Shown here piece after piece: positions 53,555 through 63,737 of a stretch of DNA of 64,000 bases. A program made the translations under genes and the position numbers. The stretch lies in the NCBI GenBank assembly GCA_036758285.1, contig DAIOWV010000006.1:9369-73368 (forward strand), read 5' to 3'. The stretch comes from Taishania sp036758285. Its GTDB lineage: Bacteria > Bacteroidota > Bacteroidia > Flavobacteriales_D > Crocinitomicaceae. The number at the start of each line of letters is the position of its first letter. The stretch's first letter is position 1. A model generated the notes under the pieces. That model did not search any database and was not told where the DNA came from. It saw only the letters and a list, made by a program, of their open reading frames with translations.

Positions 53555-53584
53555 AAAAAGTCGCTGGAAATCCAGCGACTTTTT
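53555..53584 (-). terminator. Strong intrinsic terminator of the 53603 cargo gene
   Basis: A 13-bp perfect stem AAAAAGTCGCTGG/CCAGCGACTTTTT with loop AAAT (53568-53571) and T runs on both strands. It is 18 bp past the stop at 53603 and insulates ung. Confidence 0.93.
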
Positions 53585-53602
53585 ATACAATATATAATTG
53601 AA

Positions 53603-55486
53603 TTATTGTACAATCAATTTTCTAGTAACTTTAGAGTCATTAGACTTAATTGCTACAGAATAAACTCCAGTTGACAAACCAGCAACATTTACAGTTGTTG
53701 AGTTGTTACCAGCAGCAACATTAGTTAAAGATACAGATTCAACAACTTTACCAGTAATATCTGTTACTTCAACAGAAACACTTGAAGAAGTTGCTAAGTT
53801 AAATTCTACCGTTGCTTTATCTTTCGCTGGGTTAGGGAAGATAGAAACACCAGAAAATAAATCTTGATTTTCAATTCCTAAAGAAGGATTAAAGTTAGCA
53901 CGAACAACAGGAATATCTGTAAAAGTTCCCCATGTGTTACCACCAACTGTTCTAATCCAACATTGACCAGATCCAGTATAAGTTTCACCTCCAGCAGCTA
54001 CTTTAACAGGTAAAGATCCTGCAATACGTAACAATACTAAATAAGTTTTACCAGACTCTAAATAATAAGGAGTCAAAAATTGAAGCGTCTGAATTTGATT
54101 TGCTTGAGAAGCAGAAGCAACTGCAAACATATCTGTTTCTGTCAATGGACCAGTCCAACGATTACTCAATTGAGTTGCAGCAGGATTATACTCATATAAC
54201 TCACCATAAACTTCAGCTCCAACAGGAGTACCTGTAAATAATCTAAAATTAATACCATGGATTTCTTGATCATTAAAAATATCAAATGCATTACCTACAC
54301 CATCAATAACAACTGGATTATTAGATTGGTCTATCAATCCTGTTAACGGATATTCTGTAAAAGGAGCTCCTTTATCTACAGCATAAATATGATTAGTTAC
54401 ATCAAACTTAACTGGTGTGAAGATTGAATTATTCGTAAGGTTATCATCAGCTTCAGTTAAAGTCAAGTTTTGGTTAACAGTATAAGATCCAACAACAGTT
54501 GGTGTATATTCAACTTCAAGCGTATCAACTGCTCCTGGAAGAAGCGTTACTCCTGTTGAAGTTTCAGTAATACCATTTCCTGTTACGTTTAAAACAACGT
54601 TTGTCAAATTTTGAGATCCTTGATTCTTAACTCCAGCTCTAAATGTAATTGGAGCAATTTGAGATAAAGGAATTTGAGAATACTGATACATTTCAGTATG
54701 AGCGAAACTATAAGTATTAACTAAATCAAAATCATTTTTAGTAGCAATTTCAATATCGTCAATATACCAACCATATGAAACCCAAGCATTTGGATTTGTA
54801 GTTGTGATATCACGCTCACTTGTCCATCTAAAACGAATTTGTACAGTTGAAGCTCCAGTTTGAATTGCATTTGATATATCAACTTCTACAGTCTCTGGAT
54901 TAGGCCAAGGGTTACTAGAAGTTTGAGTATGCATTGCTTTATGACTTGTATCATAAACTTTTGTCCAAGTAGTACCATCTACACTTACTAAAACCTCTCC
55001 TAAATCATAGAATTTAGCTCCAGTTTGTTGGAATCTTAGAAGTGCATTGTTTCCTCCAGCTAAAGTTTGAACATTGATCACACCACTTGTCAATGTATAA
55101 ACAACACCAATACCTGGACTTGCTGTAGGACCATTTGACATCTCACCAAATTTACCTCTTGAAGTCGAATTAAAAATAGAAGTTCCTGTTCCAGAGATCC
55201 ACCAACCATTATAAACAGCATCAGTTGTCCATCCATAGTTAGCTCCAGTTTGACCTGAATTATCAGCTGTCCAAGAAGAAGTAGAAACTGTTGCTAATCC
55301 AGCTCCAGAAACAATTGAATCAAAATTATCACGCCATACAACTGTACCTAAAGCTTTAGGAGTGCTAATAGTTGTTGGTTTTGCCGCTTCAAGATTCAAC
55401 TCATGTTTTCTGTAAACAGAAGTCTGAGCAAAAGTGCTTCCTATACCGGCAAATATAAAAGCTCCAAAAAGTAATTTATTTTTCAT
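53603..55486 (-). CDS. T9SS-secreted multi-domain protein
   Basis: A 627-residue exported protein. Signal peptide MKNKLLFGAFIFAGIGSTFAQ. Residues ~48-235 form a jelly-roll-like domain starting VVWRDNFDSIVSGAGLATVS and ending SYGWYIDDIEIATKNDFDLV, similar to MAM/choice-of-anchor J domains. Residues ~255-345 look like a CARDB-type Ig domain (FRAGVKNQGSQNLTNVVLNV), and another beta domain follows to ~535. The C-terminal ~80 residues (GVSIFPNPAKDKATVEF, TGKVVESVSL, KVTRKLIVQ) are the type A T9SS sorting domain. It has its own promoter and terminator, consistent with high expression. Ligand or activity unknown. Confidence 0.87.
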   Translation of the reverse strand: MKNKLLFGAFIFAGIGSTFAQTSVYRKHELNLEAAKPTTISTPKALGTVVWRDNFDSIVSGAGLATVSTSSWTADNSGQTGANYGWTTDAVYNGWWISGTGTSIFNSTSRGKFGEMSNGPTASPGIGVVYTLTSGVINVQTLAGGNNALLRFQQTGAKFYDLGEVLVSVDGTTWTKVYDTSHKAMHTQTSSNPWPNPETVEVDISNAIQTGASTVQIRFRWTSERDITTTNPNAWVSYGWYIDDIEIATKNDFDLVNTYSFAHTEMYQYSQIPLSQIAPITFRAGVKNQGSQNLTNVVLNVTGNGITETSTGVTLLPGAVDTLEVEYTPTVVGSYTVNQNLTLTEADDNLTNNSIFTPVKFDVTNHIYAVDKGAPFTEYPLTGLIDQSNNPVVIDGVGNAFDIFNDQEIHGINFRLFTGTPVGAEVYGELYEYNPAATQLSNRWTGPLTETDMFAVASASQANQIQTLQFLTPYYLESGKTYLVLLRIAGSLPVKVAAGGETYTGSGQCWIRTVGGNTWGTFTDIPVVRANFNPSLGIENQDLFSGVSIFPNPAKDKATVEFNLATSSSVSVEVTDITGKVVESVSLTNVAAGNNSTTVNVAGLSTGVYSVAIKSNDSKVTRKLIVQ

Positions 55487-55513
55487 TCTTATTTTTTTAA
55501 ATAATGTTACCTA

Positions 55514-55544
55514 CAAATTTAGAAAGTAAAAAACAATAAAACAA
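55514..55544 (-). promoter_or_regulatory. Promoter of the 55486 cargo gene
   Basis: On the minus strand: TTG (55542-55544), 20-bp spacer, TAAATTTG (55514-55521). This is a complete Bacteroidota promoter with a predicted ~22-nt leader. Confidence 0.6.
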
Positions 55545-55614
55545 CATTAATTTTAATTTAACATTTAATATTCTTTAGTTACTCACTATAAAAACAGTTT
55601 ATTCACTACTTTAA

Positions 55615-58600
55615 CTACTGTACTCCAGCTAAATTATATCTTAATTTAATACCTGTACTCATGTTTCCTGTTGGATAAGCTGTTGCGATTTTTGGTGTAT
55701 TAATCACTTGATCATAATATAGTTGAATGATTAAGAATTTACCAACATTATAATCAAGCGATCCTTTGATTGACATAACTTTCTGCCCTGCAGTAGCTTG
55801 ATTTGTATTCTCAACAATCTTTCTAATTACAGTTAAATTATCTCTTAACGAGAAATCTAAACGGAAATTCATATCGCTTGGTTTAAGACTTTTAATTGGT
55901 AATTTAACTTGTGAAAACTTATAACCTGTACCAATTACATATGTTGTACCCAACATTTCAGTCACTTGATTATTATTTAAAGAAAGTGTCGAACTACGAT
56001 CTTTTGTAATTTCAAATTTAGTTATTAGACCTTGTTTTTTAATTAACCATGTTGCATCAAATCCAATCAAAGGATTAAACCTTTCAGACATCGTAATATT
56101 TTGAACTTGATTACTTGCAATAAAGTTGTTATTAATATCACGAGCCGTTGCATTTCCATTAGCATCAAAAGCAGCATTTAGATTTGTTTGCATTCCAGAA
56201 ACACTTATAGTTGAAGTATAGGCATGTTTAATAACAAATTGGCGAACATATTTCTTCATGAAATCCATTTTAGCTAATCCATTGTAGTTAATAGACCAAT
56301 TTGGAAGAGGTATGTTTTTAACAGGATTGATATTTTTATCATTCACATTTCTATTTGTATAAGAAGTTAAAAATGCACCAATAAGTACTTCTTGACTACT
56401 TCCACTATATCCGGAATAGTATCCAGAACCTAATTGTGATGAATTTGCATTGTTACGTCCTACTAATCCTGATACTTCTCGACGGTTATCTAATAATTTT
56501 TGGAAGACTTCTGTGCTATAATCACTTTTACTAATTGAAGCGAAAGCCGAACCAATGGAAATATTAGTATATGTTAGTTGAGAAATGTCAATTCTACTTT
56601 GTCCTTCGTAAGCATTAGAAATAGAATTCCATCTAAAAAATTCAGTGGAGCTATTTCCATACATTCTATTTGCAGTCAATTCAATAGTCAAATCCTTAAT
56701 TGGCTCTAAACCTGCTCTGATTGTTAAATTCTGAGTATGTGTATTTGTATACTGACGATTAATATTTTCATTTTGTACCAACCAACCATTTTGAGCCGCT
56801 GTTCTCGCAAAGTCAAATCCAGTTTCTTTACCGGTAACACCATATCTTTGTTGTCCAAAGATAAAACCACCCATTGGTGCATCAAAGCCGGAATCGAAGC
56901 CTAAAACTCTAGTTTCGCGAGCGTAACCAGGCAATAATGTACCGTCATTTTGATTATAAGTTACACCTGCATTTCTTACAGACATAACTAATCTAGCAAT
57001 GAAACCAGTTACTGGATGAACTTTATCTTTTCGTTTTCTTGCTCTCTCTACTTTCTTTTCCCATTTTTTAATCACCTTATCCCACTTCTTTTTCTCCTTT
57101 GGAGTCATATCTTCCTCAGGTTTTGGTGGAACAGGCTTGGGATATTTTTCTTCAATTGATGGTTCTTTTGATTTTGGAGTTTTAGTGTTCGAATTTGAAC
57201 CATCAGAAATTGCTTTTGATCTTGGTGCAGAAGCTGTTGCAGGTGTTCTGCCAGTCCCTTTACCATCAGCTAGTACTTTCTTAAAGAAAGGTAATTTATT
57301 ATAAAGATTTGTAAAGTTTAACTGTGTTTGAGCATTAATTGTTCTGTTATTTTGAACAGTATGACCAAATTCAGATTGTGCAAGTGGTGCACGTTGCCAG
57401 TTATAAGTTCCACCATAAGCTACAGTTGCTGTTGTCCAATCTAAAGCTGGAATTTTATTTAAAGGCAAGGTATAGTTTAGGGTATAATTGTGAGTATAAT
57501 CTGTTGTCTTACCAAAAGTTGCCATTTGAGTTCTGATAGAATCTTTAAACTCTCTATACAAGTTTGGATCAGCTTTTCTATCAACCTGACCATCAGCTTC
57601 TTCAAAAATAGCTCGGTTATTTGCTGTGAATGTAAGTTTCAAATTCTTCGTAATATCATATCCTAAATTATATGATCTATTCCATGTAAATCTTTTAATA
57701 TACACAGGTTTAAATTCATAATTTGGTACAATGTTATTTTTAACTTGTCTTTCATTATAGCTTCTCAATAAATCATTTGTGAAACTAAAGTTCTTCGGTA
57801 AATAATTGATATTTGCTTCTCGAACTATCGCTAACCATTTTGATTTTTTAAGTTTTTCACTTTTAAATACATTTTTAAATGGTTCCCACGGTTTTGCTTG
57901 AAAAGAATAATTATAATTCAAATTACCAGTCCACAAGCGTGTTCTATCATATTTAATATTAAAATCTCTTTTTAAATCTTCGGAATATGCATAAGAAGCA
58001 GACCAATTCGCAATCCTCCAAAATGCTGGTTTTGCGCCAGGAGCTAATTGTTTTCTAACATTTGTAAAATTATAAGACAAGCGTTCATTAAATTCTTGTC
58101 CTTCTTTAGCTCTTCTTTTTCTCTCAGAAAAATCATAATCAGCTAATTTAATATCTGGGTTATATGGATCAAATTCAGGGTTAACAATTCCAACAGAGTA
58201 ACCTAAAAAGAAAGGTAATGATAAACCAAACTTTTTACCAAAAAACTGACCTAATTGCCAATTTGAATTGAAATTAGCATTAATTCTTTGTTCACGTTGA
58301 CGTTCTTGCACACGGCTATCTACAGCACCCCAATTATAACCATAATAACTTCCGGAAGCAGAAATGTTAAAGAAATCAGCTCCTTGGACTTGCATTTGAG
58401 CAATAGCAGCTGAACCTCCTTCGGATACGAAATCTGAAAGTCGTAATTCATTCACCCAAATTATTCCACAATGAGGCATTCCATCGTCATTCCATGGATT
58501 AGACGCGTTATTTCGAGGATTTCGAACACCAATCATGATGGTTCTCATTCCTTGCAAGTTTGGATTTCCTTTTACTCGAATACGCTTATTTGGATAATTC

Positions 58601-61600
58601 GGATCTGGAGCACTATATTCCAAATTATAAGAAACACTAGAGCTACCTGATTCAATAAGATTATTTCTTTTCTTCTTCAGATTAATTAAATCTTCAAAAA
58701 CGATTTCAACATTATTAGCTTCTGGCCAAATATCTGTATCTAAACTTGCTGTATTTGGTGTGATATTTAGAGGAAGCTCAAACTCATAATAATTTTCTGT
58801 AAAATCAGTTCCCAATCGAACAAATACAGTTAAATCTTCATTATCTAAAGGAACTTGTCCTACCATTGATTCTGCATGGACAAACATTTTTAATTTTTTA
58901 TAACCACGAACATCGAAAGCTACATTCTTAAAAGCTGCTCTGGCATCACCATCTTGTAATCCACAAACTTCCAATGTCATCGACTGTTCGTTCATCTGTC
59001 TTTGAACTTGTTGAGAAGGGTCAATTTCACGTTGAATTCCTGGTGGAATAACATATTTAATTGGGGTTCTATCTGAGTTTTCTTGTACATTAACCGCTCC
59101 AATATCAAAACTAGTTAGATTTGGATCTGTAACAACACCTTCACCCGGTTGGCTCAAGTCTTGTGCGTATCTTCTCCATTCTCCTCGAACAAGTTCTAAT
59201 TTAGCAAAACGTAATAAAACTTCTTCATCAAAATCTTTTAAAAACATTCGCATGAAACGAATTGATCTAAAATCATTTATCCCATTAATTCGATTTGAGA
59301 AATCTCTAACAGGAATTTTGAATTGATACCACTTTTCTTTATCTCCATTCCCTTTTTCGAAAACTTGTATGTTTGTAATGTAATTTGTTCCAACATTATT
59401 CATATCCCCAGGTCGAAGACTAATTTTATATTGGAAATAATTCTCTGTTTCTTGTAAATTATTATCTTGATTAATATCCTCTCTATCTGGATCAATTCTT
59501 GGTCCAATGGTACTATAACCATTTGTGTTCATAGTATCATACATTTCTGGAGTTGGTGAATTACCCTCCATTCCATTGTATTTTTTATATCTTTCAAGAA
59601 CTCCTAATTGTAATTGATCATAATTATCATCTAAATAATAGTTGTAATCATCATTTGATGGGTCATTTATCATTTTAGCTTTTGCAGCAGCCGATAATGT
59701 GGGATTCGAATTAATCCAATTAACATATCCTTGAAAATGAGCTCGTTCAGCAGCATTATTAAAACCATCCAAACCAACATCTTGGTTGATTCTAGAATTA
59801 GGATTGTTGTCAAATGCATTTACAACAACCTGTGTGTTTGGAACCTGAGCCCAAAGGGTTGTGTCCATATCATTTGGTCCAGGTGAATTCGATGGAGATA
59901 ATCCATTTTCAAAACTTTTTCTAGAATCAGGTAGAATATCTTCAGAAATATTTCCTAAATTAAAATACAAATCACCACCTGACATTAAGGTACCTGGATT
60001 GGCATTTTCGGCATCAATATTGAAAGGATCTAATACCCAAAATTGAATATATTCAATATTTGCTAACTCAAAATCTGTAGTAGATAATGCACGCATAATC
60101 CCCCCCCATCGATCAGTAGGATTTGTGAAGAAGCCATCTGCATCAATAAAACTTGTTGTATCGTAATTATAAATTCCTCGTTCTTTCGGATAATAAGCTA
60201 ATTCTAAAATTTGAAGATTCGGTATTGTCCCGTATTGATTTTCTTGTAAAGGAAAGACATCTTTATAATTTACGTTTCTAGTTCTACTATCGGAGTTAAC
60301 CATTGGATCATTGGCGATATGAGTAGGTGTATTTTGATCTTGACGATAAAAAATATTATCTATTCGATACCACGAAGTTTTAGATCTGTTAAAGGCTTTA
60401 CTAAGGCCTGTAGAAGATGCTTCTGGAAAGAGTGCTGGTTGTCCAAGAGGAACAGAAGCCAAATGCCATGCATTCAAACTACTTGCTAAATCAATTGTAC
60501 TTTGAGAACCTTCAAAATCATCAACATAAGAAATCCCTGCACTACTAATTGCTTTTGGTTGACCAGGAATAAGATGAGCAAATTCCCCAGAAAAGGAAAG
60601 AGAAGATTTTTCTTTTGTGGAAATAACTGGTAATAAATCAATTAACTTAGTTAACATTGGTAATTCAGTACGATATTGCACATCAAATCCAATGATATTA
60701 TTTTTATATGGTTCACTTCCAATATCAATTTTTTGAGTAACAGGTCGTTCCATCATTCTCATCCATGTAGCACCTACATTAAAGTCTTGACTAAATCGAT
60801 GGGAGACTCTTGAACCAATTAAGGACTTAGATTGAAATCCAAATGCTGAATTACTTTCAACATTAACCGTAATCTGCTGATTTGAGGCCAACAAACCTTC
60901 ATTTAAAATCCTTACTCGACCTAAATTATAATCTACACTATAATCTACACCTTCTTGTAACTTAATACCTCCAGCTGTAACAGACACTGCACCCTCAGGA
61001 ACGTTCAAGGCATTCAATGGGATATCCCCAGTAACAGATGATTGGTATTCACCTTTGAATAAAAATCTATTTTTAGATGGTAATTGTTGTGCTGCTGTTT
61101 TAGTAGAATCATAAAGTTCAGTAAACGCAATTCTATCAACTAAAGTTTGAGGCAAACCTTCAGCGAGCATTTTTTGAGCCAGTAATTCACCAAATGGTTC
61201 GATATTAGAAAAGTAAACACGTCCATTTCGGGCATTAATTGTACCACCATTTTCAAATCTACTACCACTCTGAGTCATCGGAACATAGTCAAATACACCA
61301 TCAGAGAATGGTTGTCCCATCTGGTTTAATTTGTCCATATCCAATAGTGTAACTAACTGTACGTCTTCCATCCCATCTTGAGGGAAAAATGGAATATACA
61401 AAGAGTTTTCAGGATTATTATATAGGATGTCTAATCTAAATCCTACTTGATCTACTTGATACGCGCCTAATGAATATACATTCTTCATCATCAAATCCCA
61501 CAATTTAATTGAAGGATTGGTCATCGTAGGTTTTAATAATTTAAGTACTAGTGCATTGTTACCCTCAACACCATCAGTAGACAACTCCCCTACTCTATAA

Positions 61601-62895
61601 GTCTGACCTCTGTATGTATATTCATAACCTACAGCTAAAACCTCATCATTATTTAAAGGTATATTAACAGAAATAAAACCAAGTTGTGCATTGTAAGTAA
61701 ATTCAGACTCAGTTAATTTTTTTGCACTTTCTACTTTTTCATAGTGTACAGCTTGAGTAAAAGGTCCTGGTTGAACGACTTGTGAAGATAAAACTCCTAC
61801 AGCATTCGAGAAATCTCTAATTCCAGGTTGAGAAGAAACCCATTGGTATAAACCATTCGCAGCATTATCTGGCAACGGATTACTTGTAAAACCGCCTGGC
61901 GTACCCTCAGCATTTTGAGACAAACCTTCACCTAAGTCAGTAAAAGCAACAATGTTTCTAGTATTTTCAGTTGTATTTGTTCTATTTGTTACCCAAACCT
62001 CAATTCTTGAAATATTCACTCCAGAATTTACAATTGGTAGAGCTTGCATTGCAACGTTGTAATTATCTCTATGATAAAAATTCAAGAAATAGTGACGATT
62101 TGCTTCATATTGATCTGCACTCAACTCAAAAGTTTGTTTTTGTGCTCCACCTTGAACTTTGATTTCTTTACGTTGACCTTTTGCAGATGCTGCGATTATG
62201 TCAACAGTTGTCCTACCAAATTTAAGTTTTGTACTTGCCCCAAACAGTGTTTTTGAACTTGGAATTAAAGTTGTTGGAAGATTTAAAGACACATTACCCA
62301 AAGCTATACTCTGAACAATTTGATCTTCATCTCCGTTGTATTCTAATTTTGTAACATTATCAAATTCGAAGTTTGCTTGAGTATTGTAACTCATCCCTAG
62401 CTTCATTCTTGTACCAATTTGACCTACAACATTGAAGTTAATGTTTTGATTAAAATCAAATCGAGTTATTCGTCTTTGTTTTACTGGTAATAAAGGATTA
62501 TCATATCTAGAAGAATTGACACCTAATCCAATTTCAACGGTTCCTTGTGGTCGAATTGTAATTTCATCTGAACCAAAGAAGCTCTTAAATAATTTATTAT
62601 CAACGTAAGGTAAAGTCCAATAAGCTATTTTAGTACTTAAAATTCCAATACCTGCGCCCATGGAGACATCTGTTAGCCAATGTCTGTTATTATACATTCT
62701 AAAAAAACCTGTTCCTGATGCAATTAAATAACCACTAATTCCATACCATATAGAAACATCTTTATATTCTTGCCAAAGAAATTCAGCACCAACAAAACTT
62801 ATGGCTGTATGTCCAGATGGAAAGGAATTATTACTACTGCCATCTGGTCTTATGACATTTCCTGTCGATTTAATCGAATTGACAGAAATACCCAT
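55615..62895 (-). CDS. sprA: Cell-surface translocon protein SprA, N-terminus missing and joined in frame to a PAP2 domain
   Basis: SprA is the ~36-strand outer-membrane channel of the T9SS, needed for secretion and gliding. The SprA part begins near FFGSDEITIRPQGTVEIGLG (~residue 107 of this frame) and includes PLLPVKQRRITRFDFNQNIN and LGMSYNTQANFEFDN. It runs ~2320 residues to LRYNLAGVQ, with the basic/Pro-rich loop KPEEDMTPKEKKKWDKVIKK near residue 1930. Residues 1-~100 are not SprA: they carry PAP2 phosphatase motifs (see the next entry). SprA's own signal peptide and first ~100-250 residues are absent and ruvA, its usual upstream neighbour, is not there. The Met at 62895 is internal; the frame stays open to the N gap at 63078. 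I read this as a deletion or assembly join rather than a designed fusion. Confidence 0.88.
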   Translation of the reverse strand: MGISVNSIKSTGNVIRPDGSSNNSFPSGHTAISFVGAEFLWQEYKDVSIWYGISGYLIASGTGFFRMYNNRHWLTDVSMGAGIGILSTKIAYWTLPYVDNKLFKSFFGSDEITIRPQGTVEIGLGVNSSRYDNPLLPVKQRRITRFDFNQNINFNVVGQIGTRMKLGMSYNTQANFEFDNVTKLEYNGDEDQIVQSIALGNVSLNLPTTLIPSSKTLFGASTKLKFGRTTVDIIAASAKGQRKEIKVQGGAQKQTFELSADQYEANRHYFLNFYHRDNYNVAMQALPIVNSGVNISRIEVWVTNRTNTTENTRNIVAFTDLGEGLSQNAEGTPGGFTSNPLPDNAANGLYQWVSSQPGIRDFSNAVGVLSSQVVQPGPFTQAVHYEKVESAKKLTESEFTYNAQLGFISVNIPLNNDEVLAVGYEYTYRGQTYRVGELSTDGVEGNNALVLKLLKPTMTNPSIKLWDLMMKNVYSLGAYQVDQVGFRLDILYNNPENSLYIPFFPQDGMEDVQLVTLLDMDKLNQMGQPFSDGVFDYVPMTQSGSRFENGGTINARNGRVYFSNIEPFGELLAQKMLAEGLPQTLVDRIAFTELYDSTKTAAQQLPSKNRFLFKGEYQSSVTGDIPLNALNVPEGAVSVTAGGIKLQEGVDYSVDYNLGRVRILNEGLLASNQQITVNVESNSAFGFQSKSLIGSRVSHRFSQDFNVGATWMRMMERPVTQKIDIGSEPYKNNIIGFDVQYRTELPMLTKLIDLLPVISTKEKSSLSFSGEFAHLIPGQPKAISSAGISYVDDFEGSQSTIDLASSLNAWHLASVPLGQPALFPEASSTGLSKAFNRSKTSWYRIDNIFYRQDQNTPTHIANDPMVNSDSRTRNVNYKDVFPLQENQYGTIPNLQILELAYYPKERGIYNYDTTSFIDADGFFTNPTDRWGGIMRALSTTDFELANIEYIQFWVLDPFNIDAENANPGTLMSGGDLYFNLGNISEDILPDSRKSFENGLSPSNSPGPNDMDTTLWAQVPNTQVVVNAFDNNPNSRINQDVGLDGFNNAAERAHFQGYVNWINSNPTLSAAAKAKMINDPSNDDYNYYLDDNYDQLQLGVLERYKKYNGMEGNSPTPEMYDTMNTNGYSTIGPRIDPDREDINQDNNLQETENYFQYKISLRPGDMNNVGTNYITNIQVFEKGNGDKEKWYQFKIPVRDFSNRINGINDFRSIRFMRMFLKDFDEEVLLRFAKLELVRGEWRRYAQDLSQPGEGVVTDPNLTSFDIGAVNVQENSDRTPIKYVIPPGIQREIDPSQQVQRQMNEQSMTLEVCGLQDGDARAAFKNVAFDVRGYKKLKMFVHAESMVGQVPLDNEDLTVFVRLGTDFTENYYEFELPLNITPNTASLDTDIWPEANNVEIVFEDLINLKKKRNNLIESGSSSVSYNLEYSAPDPNYPNKRIRVKGNPNLQGMRTIMIGVRNPRNNASNPWNDDGMPHCGIIWVNELRLSDFVSEGGSAAIAQMQVQGADFFNISASGSYYGYNWGAVDSRVQERQREQRINANFNSNWQLGQFFGKKFGLSLPFFLGYSVGIVNPEFDPYNPDIKLADYDFSERKRRAKEGQEFNERLSYNFTNVRKQLAPGAKPAFWRIANWSASYAYSEDLKRDFNIKYDRTRLWTGNLNYNYSFQAKPWEPFKNVFKSEKLKKSKWLAIVREANINYLPKNFSFTNDLLRSYNERQVKNNIVPNYEFKPVYIKRFTWNRSYNLGYDITKNLKLTFTANNRAIFEEADGQVDRKADPNLYREFKDSIRTQMATFGKTTDYTHNYTLNYTLPLNKIPALDWTTATVAYGGTYNWQRAPLAQSEFGHTVQNNRTINAQTQLNFTNLYNKLPFFKKVLADGKGTGRTPATASAPRSKAISDGSNSNTKTPKSKEPSIEEKYPKPVPPKPEEDMTPKEKKKWDKVIKKWEKKVERARKRKDKVHPVTGFIARLVMSVRNAGVTYNQNDGTLLPGYARETRVLGFDSGFDAPMGGFIFGQQRYGVTGKETGFDFARTAAQNGWLVQNENINRQYTNTHTQNLTIRAGLEPIKDLTIELTANRMYGNSSTEFFRWNSISNAYEGQSRIDISQLTYTNISIGSAFASISKSDYSTEVFQKLLDNRREVSGLVGRNNANSSQLGSGYYSGYSGSSQEVLIGAFLTSYTNRNVNDKNINPVKNIPLPNWSINYNGLAKMDFMKKYVRQFVIKHAYTSTISVSGMQTNLNAAFDANGNATARDINNNFIASNQVQNITMSERFNPLIGFDATWLIKKQGLITKFEITKDRSSTLSLNNNQVTEMLGTTYVIGTGYKFSQVKLPIKSLKPSDMNFRLDFSLRDNLTVIRKIVENTNQATAGQKVMSIKGSLDYNVGKFLIIQLYYDQVINTPKIATAYPTGNMSTGIKLRYNLAGVQ

Positions 62896-63275
62896 AATTA
62901 GATGAGAAATTGTACTAACTATTAATCTTTCCCTTAGATTATGTTTTCCTTTAATTCCTAAAGTGTTTAAAGCATATACACTTAACGTAGGTGTATATTG
63001 AGAATAATCATCTATGGTAAATCTGCTATCAATCTTTTCTTTTAACTCATGTTTAATTTCCGAGTTTAAGGATAGTAANNNNNNNNNNGACTTTCTAATT
63101 CAATTATTCCATAAGCAATTAATGTTGCTGGAATAATGATTTGTTTAACTTCGAATTTTGAAGGATCATTTTTTGAAGAGATTAAACTATCTACCTGTGC
63201 AGAAATATTAAAACTTTTCAAGAATAATATTGAAAAGGTAATAATTCTTAAAAGTGGTTTATGATAGAGTATCAT
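62596..63275 (-). CDS. PAP2-family membrane phosphatase, interrupted by assembly gap and lacking its own stop
   Basis: The start at 63275 gives a signal peptide (FLKSFNISAQ) and VKQIIIPATLIAYGIIELES, up to the Ns. After the gap the frame resumes as LLSLNSEIKHELKEKIDSRF and continues through IDDYSQYTPTLSVYALNTLG. The three PAP2 motifs are intact: KSTGNVIRP, FPSGHTA and FRMYNNRHWLTD. The frame then runs into SprA around 62570-62610. Family members hydrolyse lipid phosphates such as phosphatidate or undecaprenyl diphosphate at the membrane. The flanking pieces join in frame only if the gap is 3n+2 bases (for example 8 or 11) rather than 10. The gene is real; its 3' end here is doubtful. Confidence 0.8.
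63079..63088. other. Assembly gap of 10 Ns
   Basis: Ten ambiguous bases mark a scaffold join, a common placeholder for a gap of unknown size. It lies inside the PAP2 coding region, and the frames on the two sides do not match at length 10. Confidence 0.99.
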
Positions 63276-63307
63276 ATTAACTATATTATAAATACCTATT
63301 AATCAAG

Positions 63308-63733
63308 CTATTTACAATCACAAGCCCAGTCTGTATCTGTATCAATTACAGTAACTACGGTTTGAGTATTTTCACAAGGAGAGAAAATAATTCTTACTTG
63401 CTGGTTATCTCTTGTTTTCCCTTCTAAAGCGTATTTCTTTCTACAAGCTTTGGTGGCTGTAGTATCACTTTTTTTATAGTTTATTTTCCCTTTTTTAAGA
63501 ATTTCATCTACTTCTAAAGAATCAATAGAACGACAACCCATTCTGCAAATTGCATGTTTAGTGAATATGATTTTTTGAGGATTTCTGTTGAAATTTTCTG
63601 TATTACCTTTGAAACTGTTTATAGCGTTAGCTGTAGGATTATCTTTCTTTTCTTCTACATTATATATTACCAAAACAATTGCAGCAATAAATAGAACAAT
63701 TTTAGGAAGATGCTTAATGATGTTTTTTTGCAT
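63308..63733 (-). CDS. DUF4258 domain protein with N-terminal membrane anchor
   Basis: A 141-residue protein. An N-terminal hydrophobic helix (~11-25, IVLFIAAIVLVIYNV) anchors it or acts as an uncleaved signal. From ~52 the DUF4258 domain reads KIIFTKHAICRMGCRSIDSL, then EILKKGKINYKKSD and VRIIFSPCENTQTVVTVIDT, closing with CDCK. The conserved His and Arg of the domain are present (KHAICRM). Cys are unusually frequent, which suits an oxidising compartment. Family function is unknown, although soluble members resemble small toxin-type folds. The start codon is 4 nt after a perfect -7 element. Confidence 0.82.
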   Translation of the reverse strand: MQKNIIKHLPKIVLFIAAIVLVIYNVEEKKDNPTANAINSFKGNTENFNRNPQKIIFTKHAICRMGCRSIDSLEVDEILKKGKINYKKSDTTATKACRKKYALEGKTRDNQQVRIIFSPCENTQTVVTVIDTDTDWACDCK

Positions 63734-63737
63734 ACTG

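Noticed and set aside
53534..53590. Upstream start for ung
   Set aside because: The extension is encoded across the terminator hairpin of the neighbouring gene and is not part of the family.
63066..63078. Reading of the PAP2 N-terminal frame across the Ns, ending YYP then stop
   Set aside because: It assumes the gap is exactly 10 bases; the sequence beyond continues the PAP2 family in a different frame.
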